A stretch of DNA of 64,000 nucleotides from Theocolax elegans (GCA_026168455.1 CM047430.1:9494848-9558847); one strand, 5' to 3'. Numbered from the stretch's first letter, positions 1 through 10,068 are shown. Notes: a model not told the origin generated them from the sequence alone. Numbers and translations: made by a program.

Positions 1-240
1 AAGCACTCCTTAGGAAGGATAAGTGACGGTGTTGCTGGAGCTTTTACCGCAACGAGGAGGAAAGGGTGCAATCAAGCACTCCTTAGGAAGGATAAGTGAC
101 GGTGTTGCTGGAGCTTTTACCGCAACGAGGAGGAAAGGGTGCAATTAAGCACTCCTTAGGAAGGATAAGTGACGGTGTTGCTGGAGCTTTTGCCGCAACG
201 AGGAGGAGAGGGTGCAATTAAACACTCCTTAGGAAGGATA
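1..240. repeat. 73-bp tandem repeat array, three full units plus a partial
   Basis: Units start at 1, 74, 147 and 220 with the phrase aagcactccttaggaagga. The first two are nearly identical; the third has a few substitutions, and the fourth breaks off at about 240. A period of 73 is not a multiple of three and no frame stays open, so this is a non-coding minisatellite. It is cut by the window edge, so the array may be longer. Unit spacing and identity are directly visible; origin is unknown. Confidence 0.9.
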
Positions 241-793
241 GGATATAAGTTTTAGGTTTAGCGATGTGTTAGACTCCAATGATTCTATTTTATTGTAAAT
301 CATTTTTTTTTATAGCAGTTAAATTTAAATTTGGCTAAGCTCAACTGACATTGAAAATTTAAACCTTTTCCTTACTTTCCATTGTACATCAACATCATTG
401 TTATCTTAGGCGAGAAGAGTAAAGAGAAAAAGACCTTATTTTTTTGTTATTTGCCTTATTCGTTTCTAATTTAATAATCGCGTATTTATTTAATTTAAGT
501 GAGTGTATGCTTTTCTTGTAATGATCTTTCTGTATAATAAAAATATTATTTCCTTGTAGTTTATTTTCGTCGTTAATTTAGATATATACATATTATTTTT
601 ATATCGTTTTTTTTGTATAAAGTCAGATAAATTGAAATAATTTTATTTTAAGTTAAATGTATGCCAATTGTGATTAAAAGATAATAAATATTATTCTATT
701 GATAATCTGATAGAACTGAAAAATATATATGTATATATGTGCGTGTACATATTCACAAGCGCATTGGGGCTATTATATACATGTGTTTAGACA
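241..793. other. AT-rich gene-free stretch, probably 3' flank of the gypsy element
   Basis: No open frame of note. It lies just beyond the integrase stop codon of the minus-strand gypsy element, where the 3' untranslated region and 3' LTR should be. I looked for the start of the LTR seen at 10,656 and did not find it here, so the 3' LTR is missing, diverged or beyond this window. Short TA-rich runs occur near 720-740. Confidence 0.5.
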
Positions 794-1864
794 CTACAAA
801 GGCTCCATATATGAATATCTTAATCTATTAACATGCACTATTTTCGTTTTATTATGAGCTAGCTCTATTTTTACATTTCCCTTGTTATTTCCCTTATTAT
901 TAACTATTTCTAAAATCCGATGTGGTCCAGTATATTGATCGCCTAGCTTGTATTTCTTCCCTCCTTTTAATAACCAGACATTATCCCCTGTCTGAAATTC
1001 TTGATGATTGGCTTTCCTGTCGTAATAGAATTTTGACCTATGTTTAGAAGCTATTAATTTTTCTCGCGCGATTCCCTGTATTTCGTTTAAACGTTGTCGT
1101 AAATTTATAATGTAATCATCATACGTTGGAACTTGTTCTCGTGGGTCTAAAGGTTCGTTTGATGGTAGTCGCGCTTTTCGTGCAAAAACAATTTCAAAAG
1201 GCGTGTAGAGATGACCCTCATGTACCGACGTATTATATGAAAACGCGGCTAATTCGCATAACTCATCCCATGCGTCATTTCTTTCTATCATTGTTTTTAA
1301 ATAATCTGCTAAACTGCTATGAAAACGCTCAACGGAGTTGGACTGAGGGTGATAAGCCGTGGTTTTAACTTGTTTAATCTTAAAAATTTTCGCTACTTCT
1401 CTCATCAGACTACTTAAAAATGAGGTACCTTGGTCGGAGATAATTAACAATGGGGCGCTAAAAATTGAAAAGTGTCGACGCACTAACGCTTCGGCGATCG
1501 TTGCCGCGGTCGCGTCTGGTATGGGTATCGCCATACAGTATTTTGAAAGGTTACATTGAATGGTTAATATATTATTGTTATTATTTCGAGATCTGGGAAG
1601 TGGTCCCACAAGATCGACCGATATGGATTCCATAGCCGAGTACGGAGTATCTGTTATTATCATACGTTGTTTAGTTTTAACACGAACCAATTTTTTTAGT
1701 TGGCAAGTTAAACAATGTCTAATGTAGTTTTGTACATCTTTCTTAATATCTGGCCAATAAAAACGTTGTTTTATACGTTTATAGGTTTTTGTTACCCCTT
1801 TATGCCCTGCACAAGGAGACTCGTGCATTTCGCGAATAATATTTTCCCTATTACTCTCTTCCAC
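794..1864 (-). CDS. Ty3/gypsy integrase
   Basis: 356 aa. Integrase joins retrotransposon cDNA to chromosomal DNA in the nucleus. Residues 14-55 hold an HHCC zinc-binding domain (HESPCAGH followed by CLTCQ). The catalytic core follows: first Asp in SVDLVGP, second Asp in SDQGTSF, Glu in SVERFH. Only 34 residues separate the second Asp and the Glu instead of the usual 35, because the common SNGS-VE spacing is one residue short. The C-terminal part (KYKLGDQYTGPHRILEI) matches the gypsy C-terminal binding domain and ends with VHVNRLRYSY. The sequence resembles the mdg1/412-like lineage, a family impression from memory. The frame is open but the polyprotein is broken upstream at 1,865-1,894, so the given start is only the first convenient codon. 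Confidence 0.9.
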   Translation of the reverse strand: MEESNRENIIREMHESPCAGHKGVTKTYKRIKQRFYWPDIKKDVQNYIRHCLTCQLKKLVRVKTKQRMIITDTPYSAMESISVDLVGPLPRSRNNNNNILTIQCNLSKYCMAIPIPDATAATIAEALVRRHFSIFSAPLLIISDQGTSFLSSLMREVAKIFKIKQVKTTAYHPQSNSVERFHSSLADYLKTMIERNDAWDELCELAAFSYNTSVHEGHLYTPFEIVFARKARLPSNEPLDPREQVPTYDDYIINLRQRLNEIQGIAREKLIASKHRSKFYYDRKANHQEFQTGDNVWLLKGGKKYKLGDQYTGPHRILEIVNNKGNNKGNVKIELAHNKTKIVHVNRLRYSYMEPL

Positions 1865-1894
1865 ACATTTTATGAATCCTAAACAAATAATTAT

Positions 1895-3460
1895 TTATAC
1901 ATTAATTTTTCGTAGAATTATACTTATTTGTTTCAATATTTCGTTCCATGAAACGTTTTCAATAAATTCGCTCTTCGCGATACTTATTGAACGTAATTTT
2001 TCTTTTAATATAATATTTTTCAAATTTAATAGATTCGTTTTTAGATTATTAATAATTTCTGAAGTACTCAGTCGCTCTTCGTCACGTAACACCATAGCAA
2101 AATGCATTTTTCCGTTTTTGTTATTGATTCTTATTTCTCTTTGAATTAAATTGGAAAAATGAAGTAGTAATAATTTGGAAGCCAAATTTCTGGATCCTTC
2201 ATCTAAAGGCATTCCAGTCGTAGTTACGAAATAAACGTAATTATCCTTCCTCATAAAGAGTTGTTCTTTAACTTCAATGAATTTCTTTTCATCATTTGGT
2301 TCTTCGTAAACATCCTTCTCTTCCCAGGACTCGTCAAATTTGTTGTTAAAATTATCTATCTCCATGGGTTGTAATCTTTTGTCTGAGTTGACTATCGTTT
2401 CAATTTCCTCGGGGACTTCTTGTATTATAGGAAGGTTTTCGACTGGTTCTTTTGATATATTTGACTTGTTGGGTCGTTTAGCTCTCTTTTCGTTGTAGTT
2501 TGGCCGTGTTATTTTTCCTGCACGACTGCGTGTTTCCATAGAATGATTTTTAATAACATAAATGGGTTCTTCTATTGGATTTCTTGATAACGCGTCAGCA
2601 TTAACGTTACTTTTACCGGCTTTGTATACGATGTCAAAGTCGTATGCATTCAGTTTTATTCTCCATCTACTAACTCTGGATGTCGGATCTACTGAGTTTT
2701 TAAACCAAACAAGTGGTTTATGATCTGTTATAATGAGGAAACGACGGCCTCTTAGATAGCAATCGAACTGAGTAACGGCATACAGTATGGCTAATGATTC
2801 CCTTGAGTAAGTATCATATTTTTGCTCGGCCTTGTTTAATACTCGTGAGACATAAGCAACTGGTAGGTCGGTTCCTACCTCTCCTTGTGATAGAATTGCT
2901 CCGATCGCTGTACCGCTAGCGTCACAAGTCACTATAAATGGTTTATTAAAATCTGCGATTTGTAGTATTGGTTGTTTACACAATTTTTCTCTTAAATCAT
3001 CGAATGCCTTTTGAACCTCGCTGGACCATAGGAAGGGTGCGTCTTTCTTTAATAAATTACTTAATGGTCTAGCAATACCTGAAAAATTCGCAATGAATCG
3101 TCTATAATAACCTGCTAATCCTAAAAATTGACGTATGTTTTTCACTGTTTTTGGAATTGGAAATTTTTTTACTGCTTCTAATTTTTTTGGATCCGGCAAA
3201 ACACCTTCTGGTGATAGTACGTGTCCCAGATACACTACTTCTCTCTTTAAAAATTGACATTTGTCTGGCTGTAATTTCAGATTTGCGGTGCGCACTCTTT
3301 GCAAAAATTTTTCAAACTTTTGGTTATGTTCCTGAATATTTTTAGCGTATATAACTGCGTCGTCAAGGAATAAAGATATTTCTTTGCCTTGCATGCCTTC
3401 GAAAACACGATCGATCATCCTTTGAAAAGTGGCTGGAGAATTGCATAATCCCATAGGCAT
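1895..3460 (-). CDS. Ty3/gypsy reverse transcriptase C-terminal half, RNase H and linker
   Basis: 521 aa, one long open frame of the pol polyprotein. Residues 1-90 are the RT palm, starting at MPMGLCNSPATFQRM, with the catalytic box FLDDAVIYA. The connection region follows (RQFLGLAGYYRRFI), then RNase H with VTCDASGTAIGAILSQ, the YSRESLAILYAV segment and TDHKPLVWF, ending at NADALSRNP near residue 290. The remaining 230 residues are a poorly conserved charged linker to the integrase. The natural start lies upstream: the N-terminal RT is in a neighbouring frame at 3,461-4,257. The protein stops 31 bases before the integrase frame, a break that a working element would not have. Confidence 0.9.
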   Translation of the reverse strand: MPMGLCNSPATFQRMIDRVFEGMQGKEISLFLDDAVIYAKNIQEHNQKFEKFLQRVRTANLKLQPDKCQFLKREVVYLGHVLSPEGVLPDPKKLEAVKKFPIPKTVKNIRQFLGLAGYYRRFIANFSGIARPLSNLLKKDAPFLWSSEVQKAFDDLREKLCKQPILQIADFNKPFIVTCDASGTAIGAILSQGEVGTDLPVAYVSRVLNKAEQKYDTYSRESLAILYAVTQFDCYLRGRRFLIITDHKPLVWFKNSVDPTSRVSRWRIKLNAYDFDIVYKAGKSNVNADALSRNPIEEPIYVIKNHSMETRSRAGKITRPNYNEKRAKRPNKSNISKEPVENLPIIQEVPEEIETIVNSDKRLQPMEIDNFNNKFDESWEEKDVYEEPNDEKKFIEVKEQLFMRKDNYVYFVTTTGMPLDEGSRNLASKLLLLHFSNLIQREIRINNKNGKMHFAMVLRDEERLSTSEIINNLKTNLLNLKNIILKEKLRSISIAKSEFIENVSWNEILKQISIILRKINV

Positions 3461-4399
3461 TGTTTTAAATTGAAATAAACCGAATGAAGATGCGAAAGCT
3501 GTTTTATGTCGATCTTCTTGAGCTAACGGAACTTATAAAAATCCTTGACATAAATCCAAGACGGTGAATACACGATTTTCTGGTCCGATTTGATCGATAA
3601 TATCTAGTATATTAGGTAATGGGTATCGATCTTTTACGGTTATAACGTTTAATTGTCGAAAATCGACAACTAGTCGGTATCGTTTATTACCCTATCAGGC
3701 TTTTTTGATACTAGAAAAACAGGTGATGTATAATTGGAACTTGATGGTTCAATTATGTCTCTTTCTATCATTTCTTTTAATTGTTTATCAAGTTCGCTTT
3801 TGAGAGCATGAGGAAATCTATATGGCTTAGCTGTGATTGGTATGTCGTCGACAGTCGGTATCTTATGTTCTATAGCATTTGTCACGCCTAATTTTTCTCC
3901 TTTTAGACAGAAACAATCCGAATATTTATCAATTAAATTTTCTATAGATTGTATTTGTTCCTCGTCCATTTTATCAAAATGCAAGGCTTCTTTTAACCGT
4001 TCATTACGATTAAGTGCACTTGTATCCTCCGTTATGTTAAGTATCCTCGCTTCAGATCGATCGTCAGAAATGTCGTGTATGTCGACCTCTTCACTTTCAT
4101 AACTATAAAAATTATTAATATAGGGTTTATTTGAATAAACCACATAACTGTTATTCATTTCGTTTTCGTGTATGGCTTCAACAAATTCACTTCGTAAATT
4201 TTCGTTTATAACTCGTTCATTCATAAAAAAAATCGCTAGGGTCCTCATACTGTTCATTTTCTTCTTGTAGGTTTATTAAATTCTCATTATTTATCTCATT
4301 TTCAGTTTCTTCAGTTCCTTGTTTGTTTATCCATAATATTTCGGTTCTCGGGATAGTATCTAACTCTTCCCCCGACATAACCAATTCTTTGATATTCAA
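3461..4399 (-). pseudogene. Ty3/gypsy RT N-terminal part, frameshifted and with a nonsense codon
   Basis: The minus-strand frame 3,670-4,257 carries the RT entry region: EHKIPTVDD, then the KSELDKQLKEMIERDIIEPS and SPVFLVSKKPD motifs typical of gypsy RTs. It stops at about 3,680. The next RT motif (RLVVDFRQLN) is readable only in another frame, so there is a one-base frameshift there. Further on, an in-frame TAA near 3,533 interrupts the segment just before the VPLAQEDRHKTAF motif. A short frame 4,217-4,399 precedes it. Together these breaks make this copy unable to express a full pol without repair. Confidence 0.8.
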
Positions 4400-4400
4400 T

Positions 4401-4889
4401 TTACAAATTTATCGCGCATTTATCGTCCTCCTCGATTTCGTAATCCATTCGTACTGGACAAGTCATCTTTTTATCAACAAAATCTTCCTTATTTTCACGA
4501 GGTCCGCATTTATCGCCCTCCTCGATTTCATAATCCATTTGTACTCGACAATTCATCTTTTTATCAACAAAATTTTCCTTATTTTCACGAGGTCCGCATT
4601 TATCGCCCTCCTCGATTTCATAGTCCATTTGTACTCGACAAATATTAGCTGTCTTATCCAATAAATTTTCTTCATTTTTTATTTCATTTTCAATATCATT
4701 CTTCCGGTCAACTTCGTTTTCATAATTAGTACAGGATGGACTCTCAGCCATCCTATCGAGCAATGGTGCTTCAATAATACCATAATTTTCAGTAATTTCA
4801 TCAAATTTCTCTTTAATACGTGGCTCAGTCACATCACATACCCGTGGCTGCGCTTTTCCATTATTTATTTGTAATCGTTCTTCCTTCAT
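4401..4889 (-). CDS. Acidic protease-RT linker with three 30-residue repeats
   Basis: 162 aa, no recognised domain; it sits between the protease and RT of the gypsy element. The C-terminal half is a three-fold repeat of about 30 residues (CRVQMDYEIEEGDKCGPREN and variants), matching a 90-base period in the DNA at about 4,415-4,680. Repeats two and three are closer to each other than to the outermost one. Composition is strongly acidic. It may be a variable spacer of the polyprotein. A second, truncated copy of its N-terminal half is in the duplicated block at 6,189-6,489, where it runs into gag sequence. Confidence 0.6.
   Translation of the reverse strand: MKEERLQINNGKAQPRVCDVTEPRIKEKFDEITENYGIIEAPLLDRMAESPSCTNYENEVDRKNDIENEIKNEENLLDKTANICRVQMDYEIEEGDKCGPRENKENFVDKKMNCRVQMDYEIEEGDKCGPRENKEDFVDKKMTCPVRMDYEIEEDDKCAINL
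4415..4690. repeat. 90-bp tandem repeat, three units
   Basis: The phrase cgccctcctcgatttca recurs with its flanks at about 90-base spacing, near 4,427, 4,514 and 4,605. It keeps the reading frame of the linker protein (30 residues per unit). The first unit has several substitutions (cgtcctcctcgatttcg); the others are nearly identical. The right-hand unit also contains the breakpoint of the larger 1,588-bp duplication. Confidence 0.85.
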
Positions 4890-4930
4890 TAATCCACAAC
4901 AATTTTCACTTGCTTTACATGTATTATTCC

Positions 4931-5650
4931 TTAGATCCGACTCCTCGTCGATCTGATGTACTTGTATTTCGTCATCTTTATAATCGTCATATAACTCTTG
5001 TTCTTTTTCACTGTAATTGTATATGTTTTTGTCGTTGCCATTTTGATTTCTTTCATTTTTTTTTCTTGTTCGTGGATTTCATACGATTCGTTTGTGTCAA
5101 ATTTTATAAACGTTTCATCATTTTCGAGTAATTGAAAATCACTTGACGTTTCTGAGTCACTATCGGTATAATTATAAAATCTTGAATTTTTCATGTTCGT
5201 ATATCCATTGTTTTCCCTTGGTTTTGGCATATATCGTATTGATTTTCGGTCATAATTTTCGATATTCTCCATTATATATATCGATTCATCCGTTTGCATA
5301 TTATTTGCATTTTCAAAGGGGAGGATTAATCCGTTAAATTCTAAATATTGTTCCAAATAATTGATTTTTGCATCGTTTCTACGGAAAAAATCGGTGCCTA
5401 AGATTCCGTCTTGTTGTATAGGGAACGAATCATGTACTAAATTGAGTTCCGCGGGAGATCCTTCGAAATCTATTTTAATTTTACCACGAGTAGTTAATGA
5501 GTGGTCAGTTATGCCTTTTAACAATAAAATAAAATTTTAATATAAAATCATTTTCGTCAATTTTTACGCGAGAGTCTACCTCTGACTCTTTAATTAGACT
5601 TACCGATGCTCCTGTATCTAGCAAGAATTTTAACGGACGTCTTAACTGAC
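4931..5650 (-). pseudogene. Retroviral-type aspartic protease, copy A, frameshifted
   Basis: The active site FLLDTGASVSLIKESEV is encoded on the minus strand at about 5,590-5,640. The rest of the protease (DHSLTTRGKIKIDFEGSP, then the flap-distal ILGTDFF motif) is in a different frame at 4,931-5,524. The frame change falls near 5,525-5,545, in an A/T-rich stretch. The enzyme normally dimerises and cuts the gag-pol polyprotein. The TTG start often assigned to the second frame is not a real start. Copy B at 6,518-7,240 carries the same frameshift, so it predates the duplication. Confidence 0.8.
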
Positions 5651-5652
5651 CG

Positions 5653-6188
5653 GTATCGAAGATTACGACCGGGGCTGAACTCTGTTGGCTTAAATTTATT
5701 TTCGCGGTGCGGAGGGGACGTTTGATCGGGTTTCCGCGCTCGAAGTAGAGGGAATTTGATTCGTAGCCTCTCTCTCGACCCTCCTCGGAGAGAGAGTATC
5801 GGTGTTTCCCTGATTTTGATTTCCTTCTCTTATTTCACTTTGTAACTTATAACAATCGCGCTTTATGTGACCGGGTTTTCCGCAATGAAAGCAAGTAACT
5901 GGTGATCTTATATTATTATTCGATTCGTTATTAACATATCGTAATTCTTGGGAAGTTGGATTAACCGGCTCGCGCACACCGCGAGTCCCGGAATTATTTT
6001 CCCGATATTCTTTGTTAAATTGCTGCGACGAGTATTATTATTATTATAACGAACAAAGGAATTATTTTTATCTCTATCTCTATTTGGTAAAAATTCCGTC
6101 TGATTTTGATATTCATTCCAACCACCAAATTGTAAATTTGGTCTATTATAATTATGACTGTTATCCGAGTGATTTTGTGGGCTATATG
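5653..6188 (-). pseudogene. Duplicated gag C-terminus with one CCHC zinc knuckle, copy A
   Basis: The frame 5,696-5,977 encodes CFHCGKPGHIKRDC, a CCHC nucleocapsid knuckle that binds element RNA, followed by a low-complexity tail. Upstream the copy reads back through an Asn-rich gag stretch (about 6,020-6,188) and then joins linker sequence at the duplication breakpoint near 6,187. It is a partial copy of the gag end at 7,283-7,776 and lacks the gag N-terminus. Confidence 0.8.
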
Positions 6189-7240
6189 TATCGCCCTCCT
6201 CGATTTCATAGTCCATTTGTACTCGACAAATATTAGCTGTCTTATCCAATAAATTTTCTTCATTTTTTATTTCATTTTCAATATCATTCTTCCGGTCAAC
6301 TTCGTTTTCATAATTAGTACAGGATGGACTCTCAGCCATCCTATCGAGCAATGGTGCTTCAATAATACCATAATTTTCAGTAATTTCATCAAATTTCTCT
6401 TTAATACGTGGCTCAGTCACATCACATACCCGTGGCTGCGCTTTTCCATTATTTATTGTAATCGTTCTTCCTTCATTAATCCACAACAATTTTCACTTGC
6501 TTTACATGTATTATTCCTTAGATCCGACTCCTCGTCGATCTGATGTACTTGTATTTCGTCATCTTTATAATCGTCATATAACTCTTGTTCTTTTTCACTG
6601 TAATTGTATATGTTTTTGTCGTTGCCATTTTGATTTCTTTCATTTTTTTTTCTTGTTCGTGGATTTCATACGATTCGTTTGTGTCAAATTTTATAAACGT
6701 TTCATCATTTTCGAGTAATTGAAAATCACTTGACGTTTCTGAGTCACTATCGGTATAATTATAAAATCTTGAATTTTTCATGTTCGTATATCCATTGTTT
6801 TCCCTTGGTTTTGGCATATATCGTATTGATTTTCGGTCATAATTTTCGATATTCTCCATTATATATATCGATTCATCCGTTTGCATATTATTTGCATTTT
6901 CAAAGGGGAGGATTAATCCGTTAAATTCTAAATATTGTTCCAAATAATTGATTTTTGCATCGTTTCTACGGAAAAAATCGGTGCCTAAGATTCCGTCTTG
7001 TTGTATAGGGAACGAATCATGTACTAAATTGAGTTCCGCGGGAGATCCTTCGAAATCTATTTTAATTTTACCACGAGTAGTTAATGAGTGGTCAGTTATG
7101 CCTTTTAACAATAAAATAAAATTTTAATATAAAATCATTTTCGTCAATTTTTACGCGAGAGTCTACCTCTGACTCTTTAATTAGACTTACCGATGCTCCT
7201 GTATCTAGCAAGAATTTTAACGGACGTCTTAACTGACCGG
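6189..7240 (-). pseudogene. Linker fragment and protease, copy B
   Basis: Second copy of the block at 4,601-5,650. The frame 6,518-7,111 is residue-for-residue the same as copy A (197 aa, ILGTDFF motif), and the DTGAS active site lies in the other frame at about 7,175-7,230. This copy directly follows intact gag, so it is the ancestral position; copy A is the one inserted between it and RT. The linker piece at 6,189-6,489 is one base different from copy A and reads into gag-derived Asn-rich sequence across the junction. Confidence 0.8.
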
Positions 7241-7282
7241 TATCGAAGATTACGACCGGGGCTGAACTCTGTTGGCTTAAAT

Positions 7283-8853
7283 TTATTTTCGCGGTGCGGA
7301 GGGGACGTTTGATCGGGTTTCCGCGCTCGAAGTAGAGGGAATTTGATTCGTAGCCTCTCTCTCGACCCTCCTCGGAGAGAGAGTATCGGTGTTTCCCTGA
7401 TTTTGATTTCCTTCTCTTATTTCACTTTGTAACTTATAACAATCGCGCTTTATGTGACCGGGTTTTCCGCAATGAAAGCAAGTAACTGGTGATCTTATAT
7501 TATTATTCGATTCGTTATTAACATATCGTAATTCTTGGGAAGTTGGATTAACCGGCTCGCGCACACCGCGAGTCCCGGAATTATTTTCCCGATATTCTTT
7601 GTTAAATTGCTGCGACGAGTATTTATTATTATTATAACGAACAAAGGAATTATTTTTATCTCTATCTCTATTTGGTAAAAATTCCGTCTGATTTTGATAT
7701 TCATTCCAACCACCAAATTGTAAATTTGGTCTATTATAATTATGACTGTTATCCGAGTGATTTTGTGGGCTATATGAACTGTTTATGTGATTGCGTCGGT
7801 TGTTATTATCGGAAAATCTTTCCGCAAAACTTCGTGCTAATTTGAAACAATTTATGGCTCCATGACCAGACTTAGAACAATATTGACATACAATCGGAGA
7901 GTTATTAGAAATATAGTTTACTTTACGCGTTTCTCGAGTTGAACGAAAACGAGCCTCTTCTCGGTTCGGCGTCTCCTCGTCCAAGACGCTACAAGCGAAC
8001 TCGCGCTCCACCTCGAGCGCTTGTTCACGAGCTTGTTTTATAAAACTTGGAGTCCCTAAACGCGCGCGAATTTCCCAACGAAGCTCTTTTAAAAAGAATT
8101 TTAAACAATATCGCCTTAGGTCAAGCATAAAATGATCTGCTATCGCGACTCGTCCCTCTCTGTCGGCCGCTTTGACTATTTCATTTTTTATTTCTTGTAA
8201 CCGATTGAAATAAGCAACGACTGTCTCATTGTTTTTCTGTTTTAATTTAGCAAGTTCTCCCGTCCACTCGTAATATGTTTTTATCGATCCGAAGGTGTTT
8301 TCGAAAAAATCGGATATCTCTTTGATAGAATTACAATTTTCTCCGCGCGCACAAGTTAAAGCTTCCCCATATAAACGCATTCGAATAAGTTTTGTTAATT
8401 CTTTTTCGTACTCCGACGGTAAAATTTCTTTTGCTTCTTTGCATCCGTCCAAAAATTGCGATAAATTTATATTATGACCGTTAAATCGCGGTATTAAATC
8501 TAGAGCGTCCTTTAGCGATAAACCTCCAATTTGAGACGTCATTGTTTTGTTGTTAATTTGTTTTTTAACTTCACTCCTCATTGTTTTATTGTTAATTTGT
8601 TTTTTAACTTCACTCCTATCTAATTTTTTTGGTTTTGTTCCGGTGTTTTTTCTTAATTCGTCTAAATTAACTTTACTAAATAATTCGTCTTTAATCTTAG
8701 AAGAGTTTGCATGTTCGGGTGATCTTTTAATTAATTGATTATCGAAGGGAATTGTAAAATCTGTCGCGCCTTGAATTAGTTTTTCGTCGAGTACTTTCGC
8801 CGTGTCTGTCACTAGTGCCTTTGCTTCCTCAGTCTCTTTTTCGATTGGTGCGG
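7283..8853 (-). CDS. Ty3/gypsy Gag, central and C-terminal part
   Basis: 509 aa from the first candidate start, but the same frame stays open about 13 codons further up to about 8,853, where a palindromic insertion interrupts it. Gag forms the cytoplasmic particle that packages element RNA. The middle section (LDLIPRFNGHNINLSQF through the YFNRLQEIKNEIVKAAD region) looks like a gypsy capsid. Two CCHC knuckles follow: CQYCSKSGHGAINC and CFHCGKPGHIKRDC. An Asn/Ser-rich linker separates them. Near the N-terminus a 13-residue unit (SEVKKQINNKTMR) is tandemly doubled, from a 39-base repeat at about 8,541-8,618. The true N-terminus lies across two insertions, at about 10,581. Confidence 0.88.
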
Positions 8854-8855
8854 AA

Positions 8856-8992
8856 ATAGTATATTACACATCTAGGGAGGTAAAGTATTGGTGAGCCTAT
8901 AGTACACGTAAATTGCCCCCCGAGCCGAAGGCGAGGGTGGCAAACGTGTGCTATTGGGTCGCCATTTTACCTCCCGTGGTGTGTATACTATT
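8856..8992. repeat. Short palindromic insertion P1 in gag
   Basis: About 137 bp. The outer arms pair (tattacacatctagggagg with the complement of cctcccgtggtgtgtatact). A second, inner pair is atagtacacg / cgtgtgctat. The apex is nearly self-complementary around gccgaaggc. It interrupts the gag frame between 9,080 and 8,856. The apex closely resembles that of the palindrome at 25,030-25,160. Size and structure suggest a small hairpin-type mobile repeat; no coding capacity. Confidence 0.75.
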
Positions 8993-9080
8993 TTTTTCAA
9001 CAACGAGGCCGAAATTCTAACTTTGCGATTCGGGCGCCGGGAGCGAAAGTGACAGTTTCGGCCCGTTGTTGAAAAAAAAT
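8991..9080. repeat. Short palindromic insertion P2, abutting P1
   Basis: Arms tttcaacaacgaggccgaaa and tttcggcccgttgttgaaa flank a GC-rich loop of about 40 bases. It directly adjoins P1, and the two together separate the gag segments. The pentamer aaata occurs on both outer sides (about 8,854 and 9,080) and could be a target duplication of one composite insertion; this is weak. The minus-strand gag frame reads through this hairpin for 25 codons before stopping. Confidence 0.65.
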
Positions 9081-9189
9081 ATTTAACGCGCCTCTAATCT
9101 TATTTATGATACCTTGAAAAGTTGTCCCTTTTTTTACACTTTCTTGTAAACTTTCTATGATTTTAGGTTCCTCGAGATAAGAATCTAAC
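9081..9189 (-). pseudogene. Gag N-terminal fragment between two insertions
   Basis: The minus-strand frame reads SYLEEPKIIESLQESVKKG and continues to GALNIFF before entering palindrome P2. It is the short middle piece of gag: upstream it should continue at 10,056 once the fold-back insertion is ignored, because the same phase (VKKELLDSYL) is regained on the other side. It shows that one gag protein spanned 7,283-10,595 before the insertions. Confidence 0.65.
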
Positions 9190-10068
9190 AACTCTTTTTT
9201 TATTTTAAAGAGTAATACGCTCGTGAATTTTATGTTATATTAAATTTTTAACGGTCTGTACGAGCCAGAATATATAAATATTCTTAATCATTCGTCCATG
9301 GTGTGCTACAAATTTGCAGTCTCTACACCAAGTTCGATGAGTATAGATATTTTAATTCTGGAGACTAAAAATATTGATGTGGAAATAAAAATTATTATTA
9401 AGATAACTTTAAATATAAATATAAAGAAAGTGTATGATAAATTTGTAATGAATGTTTCGACCACAATTGCCAGTTGGTCTCATCAGTAAGGACTGGCAAT
9501 CTACCTTAGACATTGAATATAGAAATTATATCGAAATAGTCCAAGAACAATACTATTGAATGGGGTATATATATACATTTAGAAGACTTTATCACTTACA
9601 TGTATTCAAAAACAAGAAAAAACCCCTAGTGGATAAAGTTGAAAACAATCAATATTGTCTTGGATAGGCGCAAAAATGACCACACACGCCTAAATAAGAT
9701 TTTAAAGAGTAATACGCTCGTGAATTTTATGTTATATTAAATTTTTAACGGTCTGTACGAGCCAGAATATATAAATATTCTTAATCATTCGTCCATGGTG
9801 TGCTACAAATTTGCAGCCTCTACACCTGTGGTCGAAACATTCATTACAAATTTATCATACACTTTCTTTATATTTATATTTAAAGTTATCTTAATAATAA
9901 TTTTTATTTCCACATCAATATTTTTAGTCTCCAGAATTAAAATATCTATACTCATCGAACTTGGTGTAGAGGCTGCAAATTTGTAGCACACCATGGACGA
10001 ATGATTAAGAATATTTATATATTCTGGCTCGTACAGACCGTTAAAAATTTAATATAACTCTTTTTTTA
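9190..10068. mobile_element. Fold-back insertion with 13-bp flanking direct repeat
   Basis: The element is bounded by exact copies of aactcttttttta at 9,190-9,202 and 10,056-10,068, likely target duplication. Inside, a segment (tctgtacgagccagaatata and onward) occurs at 9,250-9,455 and 9,740-9,826 in direct orientation and again inverted at 9,829-10,055. The central piece 9,456-9,700 is unique. The inverted arms include nearly 230 bp of perfect or near-perfect complement. No transposase is encoded; short open frames are by-products of the palindrome. It interrupts gag. Confidence 0.75.

Larger units (their letters stand above)
4599..7776. repeat. 1,588-bp direct tandem duplication inside the gypsy element
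   Basis: Sequence from about 4,601 to 6,188 is repeated at 6,189 to 7,776. The offset is 1,588 bases, with two one-base indels (a T lost near 6,456, a T gained near 7,623) and otherwise near identity. Copy 1 joins copy 2 at ctatat/gtatcgccc (about 6,187). The unit contains part of the linker, the whole protease and the C-terminal gag zinc finger, so the element has two protease cassettes. Near identity means recent duplication or an assembly artefact; the indels, both in homopolymer-like runs, fit either. Confidence 0.9.

Noticed and set aside
1..240. CRISPR array
   Set aside because: Repeat units are contiguous without spacers, and the context is eukaryotic.
794..830. 3' LTR of the gypsy element starting AGTGTC at the integrase stop
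   Set aside because: The first six bases agree with the proposed 5' LTR start, but the sequence then diverges completely.
9298..9994. Three small ORFs of 63 residues starting MVCYKFA
   Set aside because: They are generated by the repeated arm of the fold-back insertion and read different strands of the same sequence.
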